64,000 nt of DNA from Cobetia marina (lineage in GTDB: Bacteria; Pseudomonadota; Gammaproteobacteria; Pseudomonadales; Halomonadaceae). The position numbers and the translations under genes are program-made. The stretch is from contig NZ_CP017114.1 in the NCBI RefSeq assembly GCF_001720485.1, positions 3,100,001 through 3,164,000 of the forward strand, written 5' to 3'. The notes beneath the pieces are model-generated. The model was not told where the DNA came from, did no database searches, and saw only the letters and a program-made list of their open reading frames with translations. Positions 42,831 through 52,310 of the stretch are shown piece by piece; within the stretch, counting starts at the first letter, position 1, and every line of letters begins with the position of its first letter.

Positions 42831-44202
42831 CGGGAGTTTCCTGGGTATCACTGGCCTCATCTCCACGTCGGGCGGACGTGGCAGAGGATGTAGCAGCGGA
42901 GGATGAAGCAGAACGGCGGGACCCGCTCTGCGCAGCGTGTGACGGCGAGGCTTCAGCGGCCTTGCCGTCCTGTTCGTCTTGCGGTCGGCGCGAGGACGAC
43001 TCGCGATCAGCATTCGTGTCGCCTTGAGGAGCAGCGCCCTCGAGGGACAGCACGTCAGCGAAGTGCAGGCGCTGCCCCGGCAGGGCCACGCGTGCATCGT
43101 GCTCACGGATGATGTCATGGATGCGCAGCAGCACATCCTGCTTGATGGCGTGATACTTCACCCAGTCGGTGGTGCGCGTGAAGACGTACACGAAGAAGTC
43201 CAGAGAGTGTTCACCGTAGCTGTTGAAGTTCACGATCTGGGTCCGCGTCTGGTCGATCTCGTCATGCCCTTCCACCATCTCGCGGACCGCGGTGATGATG
43301 TCACCGACCCGGGTGGCATCTTCGTAACGCAAGCCGATGGTCTCGAAGATGCGCCGGTTGTACATCCGTGACGGATTCTCCACCGCGATGCTGGTGAAGA
43401 TGGCGTTGGGGATGTAGAGCGGACGCATGTCGAAGGTGCGGATGCGCGTCAGCCGCCAGCCGATGTCCTCGACGGTGCCCTCGATCTCGCGGTCCGGCGA
43501 GCGAATCCAGTCACCGACCTTGAATGGGCGGTCGAGATGGATCATCAGGGCACCGAAGAAGTTGGCCAGCAGATCACGCGCGGCGAAGCCCACCGCGATA
43601 CCGCCGACCCCACCGAAGGCCATCACGCCGGACAGTGACACACCGAGATTCTGCAGGATGGCCAGACCCACCAGCACGATCACGACGGCACGCAGCAGTT
43701 TGCTGATCGCCGAGGCCGTGGTGGCATCCATCGCATTGACGTTGGTGCCGGGCGGTGGCGTGGTACGCAGCGACTCGAAGCGCTTGATCATGCGAATCAA
43801 CGCCCAGGCCAGCGCCAGCAGGGTGATGATCTGGCGCACCGTGCCCAGATAGGCCTCCAGGCTGCCGGGCGCGAACTGATGGGCAAGAATATCCAGCGCG
43901 ACCAGCGACCCCATGCTGTAGAGCCACAGAGACAGCGGATGGCGCAGCCCGTGCAGCAGCGCGTCATCCCACAGGTTGCGACTCTTCTCGGCATGCACGG
44001 CCAGGCGACTGAGCAGAATGCGCTCGCTCAGATGCAGCACGACCACGGCCACCAGCACCAGGGCGAGGTTGATCCCCCAGAGTGGCAGACCGAAGGTCTG
44101 CTCCACCCAGTTGCGCAGCGGCTCGACCCAGTGATTGATCATCTCTTCGGCAGGCGCCGCCAGCTTGTCGGCAGCCGCCTCGGTGGCGGATTTCTCAGCC
44201 AT
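42811..44202 (-). CDS. MscS family mechanosensitive ion channel
   Basis: A 463-residue inner-membrane channel that releases solutes on hypo-osmotic shock. Helices lie at about 43-60, 92-110, 120-138 and 165-190, and the pore helix region GVSLSGVMAFGGVGGIAVGFAARDLLANFFGALMI has the Gly/Ala pattern of MscS TM3. The beta domain (LDRPFKVGDWIRSPDREIEGTVEDIGWRLTRIRTFD) follows, then an alpha/beta domain and a Ser/Ala/Asp-rich, probably disordered tail of about 65 residues. It fits the larger YnaI/YbiO-like members, useful to an organism facing salt changes. Confidence 0.9.
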   Translation of the reverse strand: MAEKSATEAAADKLAAPAEEMINHWVEPLRNWVEQTFGLPLWGINLALVLVAVVVLHLSERILLSRLAVHAEKSRNLWDDALLHGLRHPLSLWLYSMGSLVALDILAHQFAPGSLEAYLGTVRQIITLLALAWALIRMIKRFESLRTTPPPGTNVNAMDATTASAISKLLRAVVIVLVGLAILQNLGVSLSGVMAFGGVGGIAVGFAARDLLANFFGALMIHLDRPFKVGDWIRSPDREIEGTVEDIGWRLTRIRTFDMRPLYIPNAIFTSIAVENPSRMYNRRIFETIGLRYEDATRVGDIITAVREMVEGHDEIDQTRTQIVNFNSYGEHSLDFFVYVFTRTTDWVKYHAIKQDVLLRIHDIIREHDARVALPGQRLHFADVLSLEGAAPQGDTNADRESSSRRPQDEQDGKAAEASPSHAAQSGSRRSASSSAATSSATSARRGDEASDTQETPDADSDA

Positions 44203-44249
44203 GTGGAGTCCTTGGGTGACGTCTGGAGGAAAAGCCCCTCAAGGCTGGC

Positions 44250-45344
44250 TCATTCAGCCAAGCCCGATGGCATGGCCACCTGCTCGAGCGGCTGACTGGC
44301 CGCCAGCGCCTCGAGACGTGCATGGGTACGCCGCCAGCGAGACAGCCCCGCAAGGCCCTCGAGCGTGGGGCGGGCGCGCCCGTAGCGCAGACGCGCCTGA
44401 CGCTTGCCGGCATTGCGCTGCTCATCCCCATCGAGGCTGTCGAGCACGGCACGTGCGGCGGCGGGATCATTGCACACCAGCGCCATGTCGCAGCCGGCAT
44501 CCAGTGCCAGACGAGCGCGCACTTCCGGCTCGCCCTCGGCCACGGCAGCCGCCATGCCCAGGTCATCGGAGAAGATGGCGCCCTTGAAACCGAACTCCTC
44601 ACGCAGCAGCCCCAGCCAGCTTGGCGAGAAGCCGGCGGGGCGCGCATCGAAATCGGGGTAGATGACATGAGCCGGCATCACGCCACCCAGGCGATCCGCC
44701 AGCGCCGCGAAGGGCTTGAGATCATGCTCGCGCAGCTCGCGGAAGGGGCGGGGGTCGATCACGCGCTCGCGGTGGGTATCCGCCGCGATGCCACCATGAC
44801 CGGGATAATGCTTGCCGACCGCTGCCATGCCAGCTTCGCGCAGGCCCTCGATGAAGGCGGTACCGACGGCAATCACGTCCTCGGGAGTCGTCCCGAAACT
44901 GCGGTCGCCGATGATGGTGGAACCCGCGACATCGATATCCAATACCGGCGCGAAGGTGATGTCGCAGCCAATGGCGGCCATCTCCATGCCCAGCAACCAG
45001 CCGGCGTCACGGGCAAACCCGAGCCCTGACGACTGGGCATCATCACCGCAGCCGTCACAGTCACGTCCCAGGCAGCAATGTGCCAGGGCGCGCATCGGCG
45101 GCAGGCGGGTCACGCCTTCGCGCAGCCGTTGCACCCGTCCGCCTTCCTGATCGATGGCGATCAACAGATGTGGATTGACGCGGCGGATCTCACCGCACAG
45201 CGCCAGCACCTGCTCGGGAGAAACACAGTTGCGCGCAAACAGGATGACGCCGCCGACGGCGGGGCGTGCCAGTAGTTCACGTTCGTCAGACGTGAGGGTA
45301 TGCCCCTCGACGTCGAGCATTACGGAGCCCAATGGCTGTGTCAT
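44250..45344 (-). CDS. nagZ: Beta-N-acetylhexosaminidase NagZ
   Basis: Cytosolic family 3 glycosidase that removes GlcNAc from recycled anhydro-muropeptides. The 364-residue protein has IDQEGGRVQRL, the catalytic histidine loop KHYPGHGGIAADTH and the nucleophile in FSDDLGMAAA. Near residue 85-100 there is an unusual cysteine-rich insert, HCCLGRDCDGCGDD, not typical of NagZ. The ATG at 45344 follows an AAGGA site. The C-terminal 60 residues are rich in Arg and Ala. It is downstream of psrA and the L,D-transpeptidase, and upstream of the MscS gene. Confidence 0.93.
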   Translation of the reverse strand: MTQPLGSVMLDVEGHTLTSDERELLARPAVGGVILFARNCVSPEQVLALCGEIRRVNPHLLIAIDQEGGRVQRLREGVTRLPPMRALAHCCLGRDCDGCGDDAQSSGLGFARDAGWLLGMEMAAIGCDITFAPVLDIDVAGSTIIGDRSFGTTPEDVIAVGTAFIEGLREAGMAAVGKHYPGHGGIAADTHRERVIDPRPFRELREHDLKPFAALADRLGGVMPAHVIYPDFDARPAGFSPSWLGLLREEFGFKGAIFSDDLGMAAAVAEGEPEVRARLALDAGCDMALVCNDPAAARAVLDSLDGDEQRNAGKRQARLRYGRARPTLEGLAGLSRWRRTHARLEALAASQPLEQVAMPSGLAE

Positions 45345-45546
45345 GACATCCTTCCTGTCCATGGCCTGCTGGCCGTGTCATGCGCTGCAAGGCATGGCAC
45401 GCACGGCAGGGTTTCATGTCGTTACGGGGCTCGGCAGCCTGGAAGACAAGCCTCAGGACAGGCGGCCGGCGCGAGGAAAGGCGCAATTCTAGCCGACTGA
45501 GCGCGACTCGAACAGTCGCGAGCACCAGCCGCCAGGCAACGCAGCG

Positions 45547-46089
45547 TCAGGCATGCAACAGCACTGGCGTTCCGGCGGGCGCATGCTGGTAAAGGCACAG
45601 CAGATCCTCATCGCGCAGACGAATGCACCCATGGGAGGCCGGGGTGCCCATCGGCTCGCTGGTCGGCGTGCCATGGAAGTAGATGTAGCGCCGCAGGCTG
45701 TCGACGCGCTGTCCCGCCGCGTTGCGGCCACGGTTGATGCCGGGCTCACGACCGCTGAGCCACAGGATACGCGTCAGGATCCAGTCGCGTTCGGGGTGCT
45801 CGGCGGCCAGTCGAGGCGTGAACACCTCTCCCGTGAAGCGCCGCCCACGATAGACGGCACCACGCGGATTGCCCTCCCCGATCGCGGCGCGAACCACATG
45901 CCAGCCGGTCGGCGTGCAACCGCTGCCATCGAGCTCGCCGATACCGTTGAGGCCGCTGGAGATCGCACAGGCATGCACCAGCGTGTCAGGGTCAGCCGCG
46001 GGGGGCGGCGCATCACGACTGCCACTCGGCGCGTCATTGCGTATCTCAAGACGCTGGCGGGTGAGATCCACCGCCACCCAGCAAGCCAT
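45547..46089 (-). CDS. L,D-transpeptidase family (YkuD domain) protein
   Basis: A 180-residue protein containing essentially one YkuD domain. The active-site pattern is YIYFHGTPTSEPMGTPASHGCIRLRDED, with the catalytic cysteine in SHGCIRL. Such enzymes make 3-3 cross-links or attach lipoproteins in the periplasm, but no signal peptide or N-terminal helix is visible here: the domain starts at residue 3 (CWVAVDLTRQRLEIR). It may be cytosolic, or exported in another way. Its start shares one base with the psrA stop (TGATG), so it is translated together with the regulator. Confidence 0.85.
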   Translation of the reverse strand: MACWVAVDLTRQRLEIRNDAPSGSRDAPPPAADPDTLVHACAISSGLNGIGELDGSGCTPTGWHVVRAAIGEGNPRGAVYRGRRFTGEVFTPRLAAEHPERDWILTRILWLSGREPGINRGRNAAGQRVDSLRRYIYFHGTPTSEPMGTPASHGCIRLRDEDLLCLYQHAPAGTPVLLHA

Positions 46090-46766
46090 CAGCTGGCCGC
46101 CTGGGTGACCGCTTCACCATCTCCGAGCGAGGCCGGCAGCGGAGCCGCCATCGCCGCCACCACCACCGGACGCATGTGCTGGATCAGCTCGCGCACACTG
46201 GTGTGATGGCCGTATTCGGCCTCTTCGATATCGCGCAGTGCGTCCAGTCCCGAGAAGGTGAAGATCACGCTGCCGAGCATGAAGTGCAGACGCCAGAAGC
46301 GCTCGTTGTCTGGCAGGTCCGGCGTCGCAAGCTTCAGGAGCTCGGCGAAGCGGCTGAAGACCGTGCCGTAATGCTCGCGGATGTAGCGACGCATGTGGCC
46401 CTGCCCCTGGGTATAGGCAAGCCCGAGCAGGCGCATGAAGGTACGCAGGCTGTTGCGCTCGGCCGGCACCTCCAGCACCGTGCGCGCCATCACTTCCAGC
46501 AGCGTTTCCAGCGGCACCTGACGACCGGCATGCTGCTGCTCGACACTGTCGAGTGCCGCATGGAAACGCTCGCTGAAGGGGTCGAGATAGCGGGCGAACA
46601 CTGCCTGGATCAATGACTTCTTTGAGCCGAAGTGATAATTGACCGCCGCCAGGTTGACCTTGGCCTTGCTGGTGATATTGCGCAGCGAGGTTTCGGCGAA
46701 GCCTCGCTCGGCGAACAGGACCTCGGCGGTATCGAGGATACGGGTAACGGTATCGGTCTGGGCCAT
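46089..46766 (-). CDS. psrA: TetR family transcriptional regulator PsrA
   Basis: A 225-residue repressor. The N-terminal helix-turn-helix region reads [51 protein letters not shown], very close to Pseudomonas PsrA, and the ligand domain keeps [19 protein letters not shown] and [17 protein letters not shown]. In Pseudomonas PsrA senses long-chain fatty acids, represses beta-oxidation genes and itself, and promotes rpoS. It is divergent from lexA, as in Pseudomonas. The promoter and a paired repeat upstream suggest autoregulation. The ATG at 46766 fits homologues. Confidence 0.92.
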   Translation of the reverse strand: MAQTDTVTRILDTAEVLFAERGFAETSLRNITSKAKVNLAAVNYHFGSKKSLIQAVFARYLDPFSERFHAALDSVEQQHAGRQVPLETLLEVMARTVLEVPAERNSLRTFMRLLGLAYTQGQGHMRRYIREHYGTVFSRFAELLKLATPDLPDNERFWRLHFMLGSVIFTFSGLDALRDIEEAEYGHHTSVRELIQHMRPVVVAAMAAPLPASLGDGEAVTQAAS

Positions 46767-47022
46767 GGGCGGATGCCTTGTCAGGTGATCAGTCACGAGG
46801 GGGCACGGGAGTCCTTGTCCCCCCGGACAACGGCAAGGCCGTGGCCCGGGGGGCGACTCTTCTCATGCAGGTCAATCAAACGACATGTCGGTCTTCACGC
46901 ACCGCGTGTCAGGCAGCGACTCCGAGGCGGAGGCTGCCACGAGCCGTGTCCCGAGCACAGGACAGAAGCACAGGACACACAGGGCCTGTGTACCGGTAGC
47001 CGGATGCGCCCGACGAACATTC

Positions 47023-47084
47023 GTTTGAAACAAGATAATTCTAGCTGTCCATGCCATGACTGGCAATTGCTGGTTGTTTCAAAC
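47023..47084. promoter_or_regulatory. Candidate PsrA operator: 11-bp inverted repeat flanking the psrA promoter
   Basis: GTTTGAAACAA at 47023-47033 and its exact reverse complement at 47074-47084 flank the candidate psrA promoter, one near the start site and one just upstream of the -35. The left copy sits within GAAC-ATTC-GTTTG (47015-47027), close to the Pseudomonas PsrA consensus of (G/C)AAAC and GTTT(G/C) separated by 2-4 bases. Binding is inferred. Confidence 0.55.
47038..47066 (-). promoter_or_regulatory. Candidate sigma-70 promoter of psrA
   Basis: On the minus strand TTGCCA (47061-47066) and TAGAAT (47038-47043) are separated by 17 bases. The leader to the psrA start would be about 265 bases. 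The rest of the 46767-47022 stretch shows no gene. Confidence 0.6.
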
Positions 47085-47236
47085 ACTCGACAGCCAAGAC
47101 CGGCAGGACGCGCATTCACGCGCGACATTCGGGGACGGGATGGTCATGGGGCGTCCCGGACACCCGCTGTCTCGCGTCAGCATGTCGATGTCGACGAAGA
47201 TGCCGGCAACGTTGCTGCCAAAGCACCCACGATGCC

Positions 47237-47264
47237 TTGCATGACCGCCATGACTGGATACAAT
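47237..47264 (+). promoter_or_regulatory. Candidate sigma-70 promoter of lexA
   Basis: TTGCAT (47237-47242) and TACAAT (47259-47264) with a 16-base spacer, overlapping the LexA box at its downstream end. It would give a leader of about 60 bases. Confidence 0.6.
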
Positions 47265-47269
47265 GACAG
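47254..47269 (+). promoter_or_regulatory. LexA binding site (SOS box) upstream of lexA
   Basis: CTGGATACAATGACAG fits the CTG-N10-CAG gammaproteobacterial LexA box and covers the -10 of the lexA promoter, 61 bases before the start codon. This is the expected autoregulatory operator. I see only one clear box, whereas E. coli lexA has two. Confidence 0.85.
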
Positions 47270-47330
47270 TTGTATGGATGCACACCCCGTGCCGTCAGCT
47301 CAGATGCCGCCCAGGCCAAAGGCAATGCCC

Positions 47331-47960
47331 ATGACTCAGCCGCTTACTCCGCGCCAGCAGGATGTCTTCGATTTCATCATCAAGACCATCAAGTCCTCAG
47401 GCTATCCGCCAACGCGTGCCGAAATCGCCCAGGCACTGGGCTTTCGCTCACCGAATGCCGCGGAAGAGCATCTGCGTGCCCTGAAGCGCAAGGGAGCCAT
47501 CGAGATGGTGCCGGGCACCTCGCGGGGCATCCGCGTGCCGTCTCTGGCCGAGGCGGAAGAGGATAGCGAGCAGGGCCTGCCGGTCATCGGGGAAGTGGCC
47601 GCTGGCAGCCCTATCCTGGCCAGCCAGCATATCGATCGCCATTGCCCACTGCCCAGTGACTACTTCTCGCCTGCCGCCGACTATCTGCTGCGCGTGCGCG
47701 GGGTCTCGATGAAGGATGTCGGCATTCTGGAAGGTGACCTGCTGGCCGTGCACCGCACGAGCAGCGTGCGTGACGGACAGATCGTGGTAGCGCGTCTGGG
47801 GGATGAAGTGACGGTGAAGCGCTTCCGTCGCGATGGCCATTACGTATGGCTGGAAGCCGAGAACGAGGACTTCGCTCCCATCAAGGTGGATCTGCGCACG
47901 GACAGCCTGGAAATCGAGGGCCTCGGCGTGGGCGTGATCCGCGATGGCGGCCTGCACTGA
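47331..47960 (+). CDS. lexA: LexA repressor
   Basis: Repressor of the SOS response that cleaves itself when RecA filaments form. The 209-residue protein has a winged helix-turn-helix ([30 protein letters not shown]), the cleavage site Ala91-Gly92 in [10 protein letters not shown], and the Ser126 (GVSMKD) and Lys163 (EVTVKRF) catalytic pair. The ATG at 47331 has an AAAGG site eight bases upstream. The frame is open far upstream, but no homology lies there. A strong terminator follows at 48031. Confidence 0.97.
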   Translation: MTQPLTPRQQDVFDFIIKTIKSSGYPPTRAEIAQALGFRSPNAAEEHLRALKRKGAIEMVPGTSRGIRVPSLAEAEEDSEQGLPVIGEVAAGSPILASQHIDRHCPLPSDYFSPAADYLLRVRGVSMKDVGILEGDLLAVHRTSSVRDGQIVVARLGDEVTVKRFRRDGHYVWLEAENEDFAPIKVDLRTDSLEIEGLGVGVIRDGGLH

Positions 47961-48030
47961 TCTCATGGCTCGCAGGCAGTCTGTCCTCACAGCGCTGACG
48001 CGCAGATGACGACTGTCGCCATCAGGGCAT

Positions 48031-48068
48031 CCACGAAAAAACCCGCCGATTGGCGGGTTTTTTCGTGG
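48031..48068. terminator. Bidirectional intrinsic terminator after lexA
   Basis: A perfect 17-bp inverted repeat (48031-48047 and 48052-48068), loop GATT, with A6/T6 tracts inside the stem flanks. It serves lexA and the convergent 79-residue gene. Confidence 0.93.
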
Positions 48069-48090
48069 CTGGCAGACATGCGGGAAGTGC

Positions 48091-48330
48091 TCAGTGCACC
48101 ATGCCTTCCGACTGCTCGTCCTCATCATCCTCGCCATCCCACAGGCGGGTGCGGGTGATGGCGTGGTCGATCATCTCACGCGCGACCTCGAAGCGATTGT
48201 CACGCAGCAGATCGGCAGCTTCATCGGAGATGCGGATACTGAGAAGTGGCTCACCTTCACTCTCGGCGGCACGCAGGATCACTTCCCCATCTTCCATTTG
48301 CACGATTTCAAGTACGGCGGGATCGGACAC
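48091..48330 (-). CDS. Conserved small acidic hypothetical protein
   Basis: A 79-residue acidic protein, VSDPAVLEIVQMEDGEVILR at the start and an Asp/Glu-rich tail (WDGEDDEDEQSEG). No transmembrane segment or known catalytic motif is visible. A similar small gene sits near lexA and topA in Pseudomonas, so it is likely real and conserved there; its function is unknown. The GTG at 48330 is chosen because an AGGAGG site lies six bases upstream, better than the ATG at 48351, which overlaps that site. It has its own transcription unit, bounded by terminators on both sides. Confidence 0.75.
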   Translation of the reverse strand: MSDPAVLEIVQMEDGEVILRAAESEGEPLLSIRISDEAADLLRDNRFEVAREMIDHAITRTRLWDGEDDEDEQSEGMVH

Positions 48331-48431
48331 GTCATTCCTCCTGCACGGCATCCTGAGGATACCGGCGTCGTTGTGATCGTCAGCTTGACGGCGGGCAGGC
48401 CCTGCGACTTGCAGTCACTGGCGACAATGCA

Positions 48432-48468
48432 GAAAAAAGTACGACCACAGCCAGAGCCATGGTCGTAC
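48432..48468 (-). terminator. Intrinsic terminator after the DUF6586 gene
   Basis: On the minus strand a 9-bp stem, GTACGACCA and TGGTCGTAC, is followed directly by T6. It lies about 110 bases after the stop of the topA-downstream gene and ends the topA transcript. Confidence 0.8.
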
Positions 48469-48581
48469 CGGAGAATGCAGGGCTTGCCACAATGCCGCCA
48501 GTCTAGCACCCGTCATGCCAGGGCGTCACCTGAATGACAGGTGCGTGACATGCCAGCGCTTTCGGGTCAGGCAGCGCGACG

Positions 48582-49061
48582 CTACCACTCCACATTCGAC
48601 TCGCGAAGGTGTGACAGCAACGCCTTCATGGCGCTGACTGCCGTGGCGAGACGCTCTGCCAGAGGCGCATTGGCCGCCGCGGCGATGATGAGACCATCGC
48701 CACGCGCCTGGCCTTCCTCACGCCGGGCAGCACCGCCCTCTTCATGCAGACGCGTGATATCGGCCACTAGCTGGCTCAACCAACTGTCCGGCTGCGCCTG
48801 CAGGCTTCGCAACTGCTCGATTTCCGCCACGGGAGTCGGCGGTGTGGCCAGCCGCTCGCGCCAGCTGCCCTCAGGCCAGCGTGCCGACGCGGCGCACTCC
48901 TCGATCAACGAGGCCAATGCCAGCTCCATCAACGCCAGCGCCCCTTCCTCACCGGCCATGCGCCGTGCGACGGCATGCTCATCACGCGTCGCGACGGCCG
49001 CCTGCTCCAGCAGCAACTCGGCCTGATACAGCAGTTGATTGGTGCGGCCACGCTGGCTCAT
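48582..49061 (-). CDS. DUF6586-like conserved hypothetical protein
   Basis: A 159-residue, mostly helical soluble protein ([22 protein letters not shown]) rich in Ala, Glu and Leu, with no catalytic motif or signal peptide. Its last part, MKALLSHLRESNVEW, is characteristic of the small protein that follows topA in Pseudomonas and relatives. The ATG at 49061 shares one base with the topA stop (TGATG). Its function is unknown; the tight coupling to topA suggests co-production. Confidence 0.78.
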   Translation of the reverse strand: MSQRGRTNQLLYQAELLLEQAAVATRDEHAVARRMAGEEGALALMELALASLIEECAASARWPEGSWRERLATPPTPVAEIEQLRSLQAQPDSWLSQLVADITRLHEEGGAARREEGQARGDGLIIAAAANAPLAERLATAVSAMKALLSHLRESNVEW

Positions 49062-51703
49062 CAGCTCTTGGCTCCCATGCGCTTGTCCTCGACGACCCAA
49101 CGGCCGTTGTCGAAGGTCGCCTTCCACCCCGTCGCCTTGCCATCTTCGTCCGTCATCACGAACTGCTCCTTGGCCTTGCGCGAGAAACGAATCTGCGTCG
49201 GGCGGCCATCGGGGTCTTTCTCCGGCGCCTTGAGGATGAAGTGATACTTCTCCGGCAGCTCGTCGGCATGCGCCTTGAGCTCGCTGACCAGCGGCGGACG
49301 CGTCTCGCGATTCTTGGGGAACTGACTGGCGGCAAGGAACAGGCCACTGGCGCCATCACGCAGCACGTAGTGATCCTCGACCTTCACGCAGGCAAGTTCC
49401 GGCATGGGGATCGGGTCCATCTTCGGCGGCGCGACCTCCCCGGACTTGAGCAGCTTGCGGGTGTTCTTGCAATCCTCGTTGGTGCAGCCGAAGTACTTGC
49501 CGAAACGCCCGGTCTTGAGCTGCATGTCGGCACCGCACTTGTCGCACTCGATCACCGGCCCATCGTAGCCCTTGATGCGGAACTGACCCTGCTCGACTTC
49601 ATGTCCCACGCAATCCGGGCTGTTGCCGCAGACGTGCAGCTTGCGCTGCTCGTCGATCAGATAGCTGTCCATGGCCGTGGCGCAGATCGGACAACGGCGC
49701 TTGGCACGCAGTGCATCGGTCTCGGCATTCTCATCCGCGTCAGCGGCGACCGCCTCATCCCCCGGCAACAGGTCGATGGTGGTCTTGCAGCGCTCCTTGG
49801 GCGGAAGGTTGTAACCGGAGCACCCCAGGAAGACGCCGGTGGAGGCGGTACGGATCTGCATCTCGCGACCACAGGTCGGGCAGGCGATATCGGTCGGCAC
49901 CGGCTGATTCGGGCGCATGCCCTCTTCTGACTGGGCGTGATCCAGCTCGGCCTTGAACTCGGCGTAGAAGGCATCCAGCAGTTCACGCCAGTTGCGCTGA
50001 CCGTTGGCCACCTCATCGAGGTAGTCTTCCATGCGCGCGGTGAAGCCGAAGTCCATCAGGTCCTTGAAGGATTCACTGAGACGATCAGTGACGATGTCAC
50101 CCAGCTTCTCGGCGTAGAAACGCCGATTTTCCAGCGCCACGTAACCACGATCCTGAATGGTCGAGATGATCGCCGCATAGGTCGAAGGACGGCCGATGCC
50201 GCGCTTCTCCAGCTCCTTGACCAGACTGGCTTCGGTGTAACGCGCCGTCGGCTTGGTGAAGTGCTGCTGCGGGTCCAGCTCGACCAGCTCCAGCACCTCG
50301 CCGATGGCCAGGTCCGGCAGTGACTGGTCCTCTTCCTTCTTGCCCGCCGGCTTCATCACGCGGGTATAACCGTCAAACTTGAGCACCCGGCCCTTGGCGC
50401 GCAGCTCGTAGCCATCGACCTCGATGGTCAGGGTCGAGGACAGATACTCCGCCGGCACCATCTGGCAGGCGACGAACTGACGCCAGATCAGCTCATACAG
50501 ACGCTCCGCGTCACGCTCCATGCCGGTGAGGTCCGTCGCGCGACGCGCCACCTCGGAGGGACGGATCGCTTCGTGAGCTTCCTGAGCGCCTTCCTTGCTG
50601 GAGTAGACGTTGGCGGCCTGCGGCAGATAGTTGTCGCCGAATTCCTCAGCGATGAAGTCCCGCGCGGTGGCCACCGCGTCCGCCGACAGATTGGTCGAGT
50701 CGGTACGCATGTAAGTGATGTAACCGGCCTCGTAGAGGCGCTGCGCCATCATCATGGTCTTCTTGACCGAGAAGCCGAGACGACTGCTGGCCGCCTGCTG
50801 CAGGGTCGAGGTGATGAAGGGGGCATTCGGCTTGGAGCGGGTCGGCTTGTCTTCGCGATTGGAAATCGCGAGCCGAGCGGTACGCAGCGCCGCGATGCGA
50901 TCCAGCGTTTCCTTCTCGCTGGTCGGACGGAAGGCCTTGCCATCCTGACGCGCCAGCTCGAAACGGATCGCCTCGCCGCTGGTCGCGGCAAGCTCTGCGT
51001 GCACATCCCAGAATTCTTCCGGAATGAAGGCACGGATCTCACGCTCACGCTCGACGATCAAGCGCACGGCAACCGACTGCACTCGACCGGCCGACAGCCC
51101 ACGAGCCACCTTGGCCCACAGCAGCGGCGAGACCATGAAACCGACGACACGATCCAGATAGCGACGCGCCTGCTGAGCATGCACGCGGTCCATCTTCAGA
51201 TCGCCCGGCTCATCGAAGGCCGCCGTGATCGCCTTCTTGGTGATCTCGTTGAATACCACGCGCTTGTAGCGGGTATCGTCGCCACCGATGGTCTCGCGCA
51301 GGTGCCAGGCAATCGCCTCACCTTCGCGGTCCAGATCCGTCGCGAGATAGATGGTGTCGGCCTTCTCGGCCAGGCGCGTCAGCTCGGAGACGACCTTTTC
51401 CTTGCCGGGCAGGATCTCGTAATGCGCCTCCCAGCCGTTCTCCGGGTCTACCCCCATGCGACGGATGAGCTGCGTCTTGGCCTTCTTTTCCTTGTGAGCC
51501 GCCTTGGCTTCCGGCGACATCTTGCGCGTCTCGGCTGCCTGACGGGCACGCTCCTTGGGATCGGTGGCCTGCTTGCCGCTACCGCTGGTCGGCAGATCGC
51601 GGATATGCCCGACACTCGACTTCACCACGAAGTCGTTGCCGAGATACTTGTTGATGGTCTTGGCCTTGGCAGGCGACTCGACGATCACCAGTGACTTGCC
51701 CAT
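49061..51703 (-). CDS. topA: DNA topoisomerase I
   Basis: Type IA topoisomerase that relaxes negative supercoils. The 880-residue protein starts [22 protein letters not shown] (Toprim domain, with [13 protein letters not shown]), has the active-site tyrosine in [14 protein letters not shown], and a C-terminal region with three four-cysteine zinc ribbons (CPTCGRE..., CPICATA..., CDKCGAD...). A lysine-rich linker within the Toprim domain ([18 protein letters not shown]) is longer than in E. coli, as often seen in Pseudomonas relatives. The ATG at 51703 fits homologues; an AGGAG lies 12 bases upstream. Confidence 0.96.
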   Translation of the reverse strand: MGKSLVIVESPAKAKTINKYLGNDFVVKSSVGHIRDLPTSGSGKQATDPKERARQAAETRKMSPEAKAAHKEKKAKTQLIRRMGVDPENGWEAHYEILPGKEKVVSELTRLAEKADTIYLATDLDREGEAIAWHLRETIGGDDTRYKRVVFNEITKKAITAAFDEPGDLKMDRVHAQQARRYLDRVVGFMVSPLLWAKVARGLSAGRVQSVAVRLIVEREREIRAFIPEEFWDVHAELAATSGEAIRFELARQDGKAFRPTSEKETLDRIAALRTARLAISNREDKPTRSKPNAPFITSTLQQAASSRLGFSVKKTMMMAQRLYEAGYITYMRTDSTNLSADAVATARDFIAEEFGDNYLPQAANVYSSKEGAQEAHEAIRPSEVARRATDLTGMERDAERLYELIWRQFVACQMVPAEYLSSTLTIEVDGYELRAKGRVLKFDGYTRVMKPAGKKEEDQSLPDLAIGEVLELVELDPQQHFTKPTARYTEASLVKELEKRGIGRPSTYAAIISTIQDRGYVALENRRFYAEKLGDIVTDRLSESFKDLMDFGFTARMEDYLDEVANGQRNWRELLDAFYAEFKAELDHAQSEEGMRPNQPVPTDIACPTCGREMQIRTASTGVFLGCSGYNLPPKERCKTTIDLLPGDEAVAADADENAETDALRAKRRCPICATAMDSYLIDEQRKLHVCGNSPDCVGHEVEQGQFRIKGYDGPVIECDKCGADMQLKTGRFGKYFGCTNEDCKNTRKLLKSGEVAPPKMDPIPMPELACVKVEDHYVLRDGASGLFLAASQFPKNRETRPPLVSELKAHADELPEKYHFILKAPEKDPDGRPTQIRFSRKAKEQFVMTDEDGKATGWKATFDNGRWVVEDKRMGAKS

Positions 51704-52310
51704 GGTTGCTCGCATCTCCTGGCCGGCGCTGACTGCACCGGCGAATGACTCGTAGCGCTGGGTTTTATCCCAGCCTAAAAATGCGCCTACCCTACCCCAG
51801 CATTTCAGCGCTGACCAGCAATGTTGCCAGCACCACGCCATGTGGGTGGTGGCAGCGGACATCACACACCACCCCGAATCTCGAGAATCGACGCCCGAGG
51901 CATGACGCGGTCATCGACCGGCACCCGGACCTGCCAGACCCGCCAGGTGCATGTGTCGCCATGACGACAGGCAAACCATGACTATATATAAGTGGCCTTT
52001 TCACGATTCGTCACATCAGTGTGGCATTACTGACACAGGCAGTGGCAGGCCTGCGGGTCAACGTAGATGCCATCCTCACAGCCTGGGCCTCTCGGATCAC
52101 GCCATGTCTGACTGGCCACCAGCCTGACGCCAGCGCTTGTGAAGACGCAAGTCATGTCGCTACCATCGCCGCCATGGCAGCCGAATCACTCGCGCGCTAC
52201 CACACCAATCAACCACGACACTCGACAGGCTCCCTTTACGTCGTCAATGTAGTAAAATGACAACACAAACCGCCTGACCCCTCACGCAAGTGTTCAAGGA
52301 GTATGTTCTC
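51704..52310. other. topA-pyk divergent intergenic region
   Basis: About 600 bases without a convincing gene. It holds an AT-rich patch TATATATAAG near 51983 in otherwise GC-rich DNA, a possible promoter core, and the HexR-like site near the pyk start. Short open frames here lack family features. Confidence 0.5.
52248..52262 (+). promoter_or_regulatory. HexR-like operator upstream of pyk
   Basis: TGTAGTAAAATGACA, 49 bases before the pyk start, agrees with the HexR box as I recall it (TGTAATTAAATTACA) at 12 of 15 positions and covers a TAAAAT -10-like hexamer. HexR is a KDPG-sensing regulator of central carbon genes in proteobacteria and often controls pyk. Binding is inferred; hexR is not in the window. 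Confidence 0.45.

Noticed and set aside
46632..47330. N-terminal extension of LexA
   Set aside because: The frame is open upstream, but it crosses psrA, the SOS box and both promoters; LexA similarity starts at 47331.
49808..49815. GTTGTAAC, the core of E. coli Ter sites, inside topA
   Set aside because: It is eight bases within conserved topA coding sequence and the flanks (AGG before, CGG after) do not fit the Ter consensus; expected by chance.
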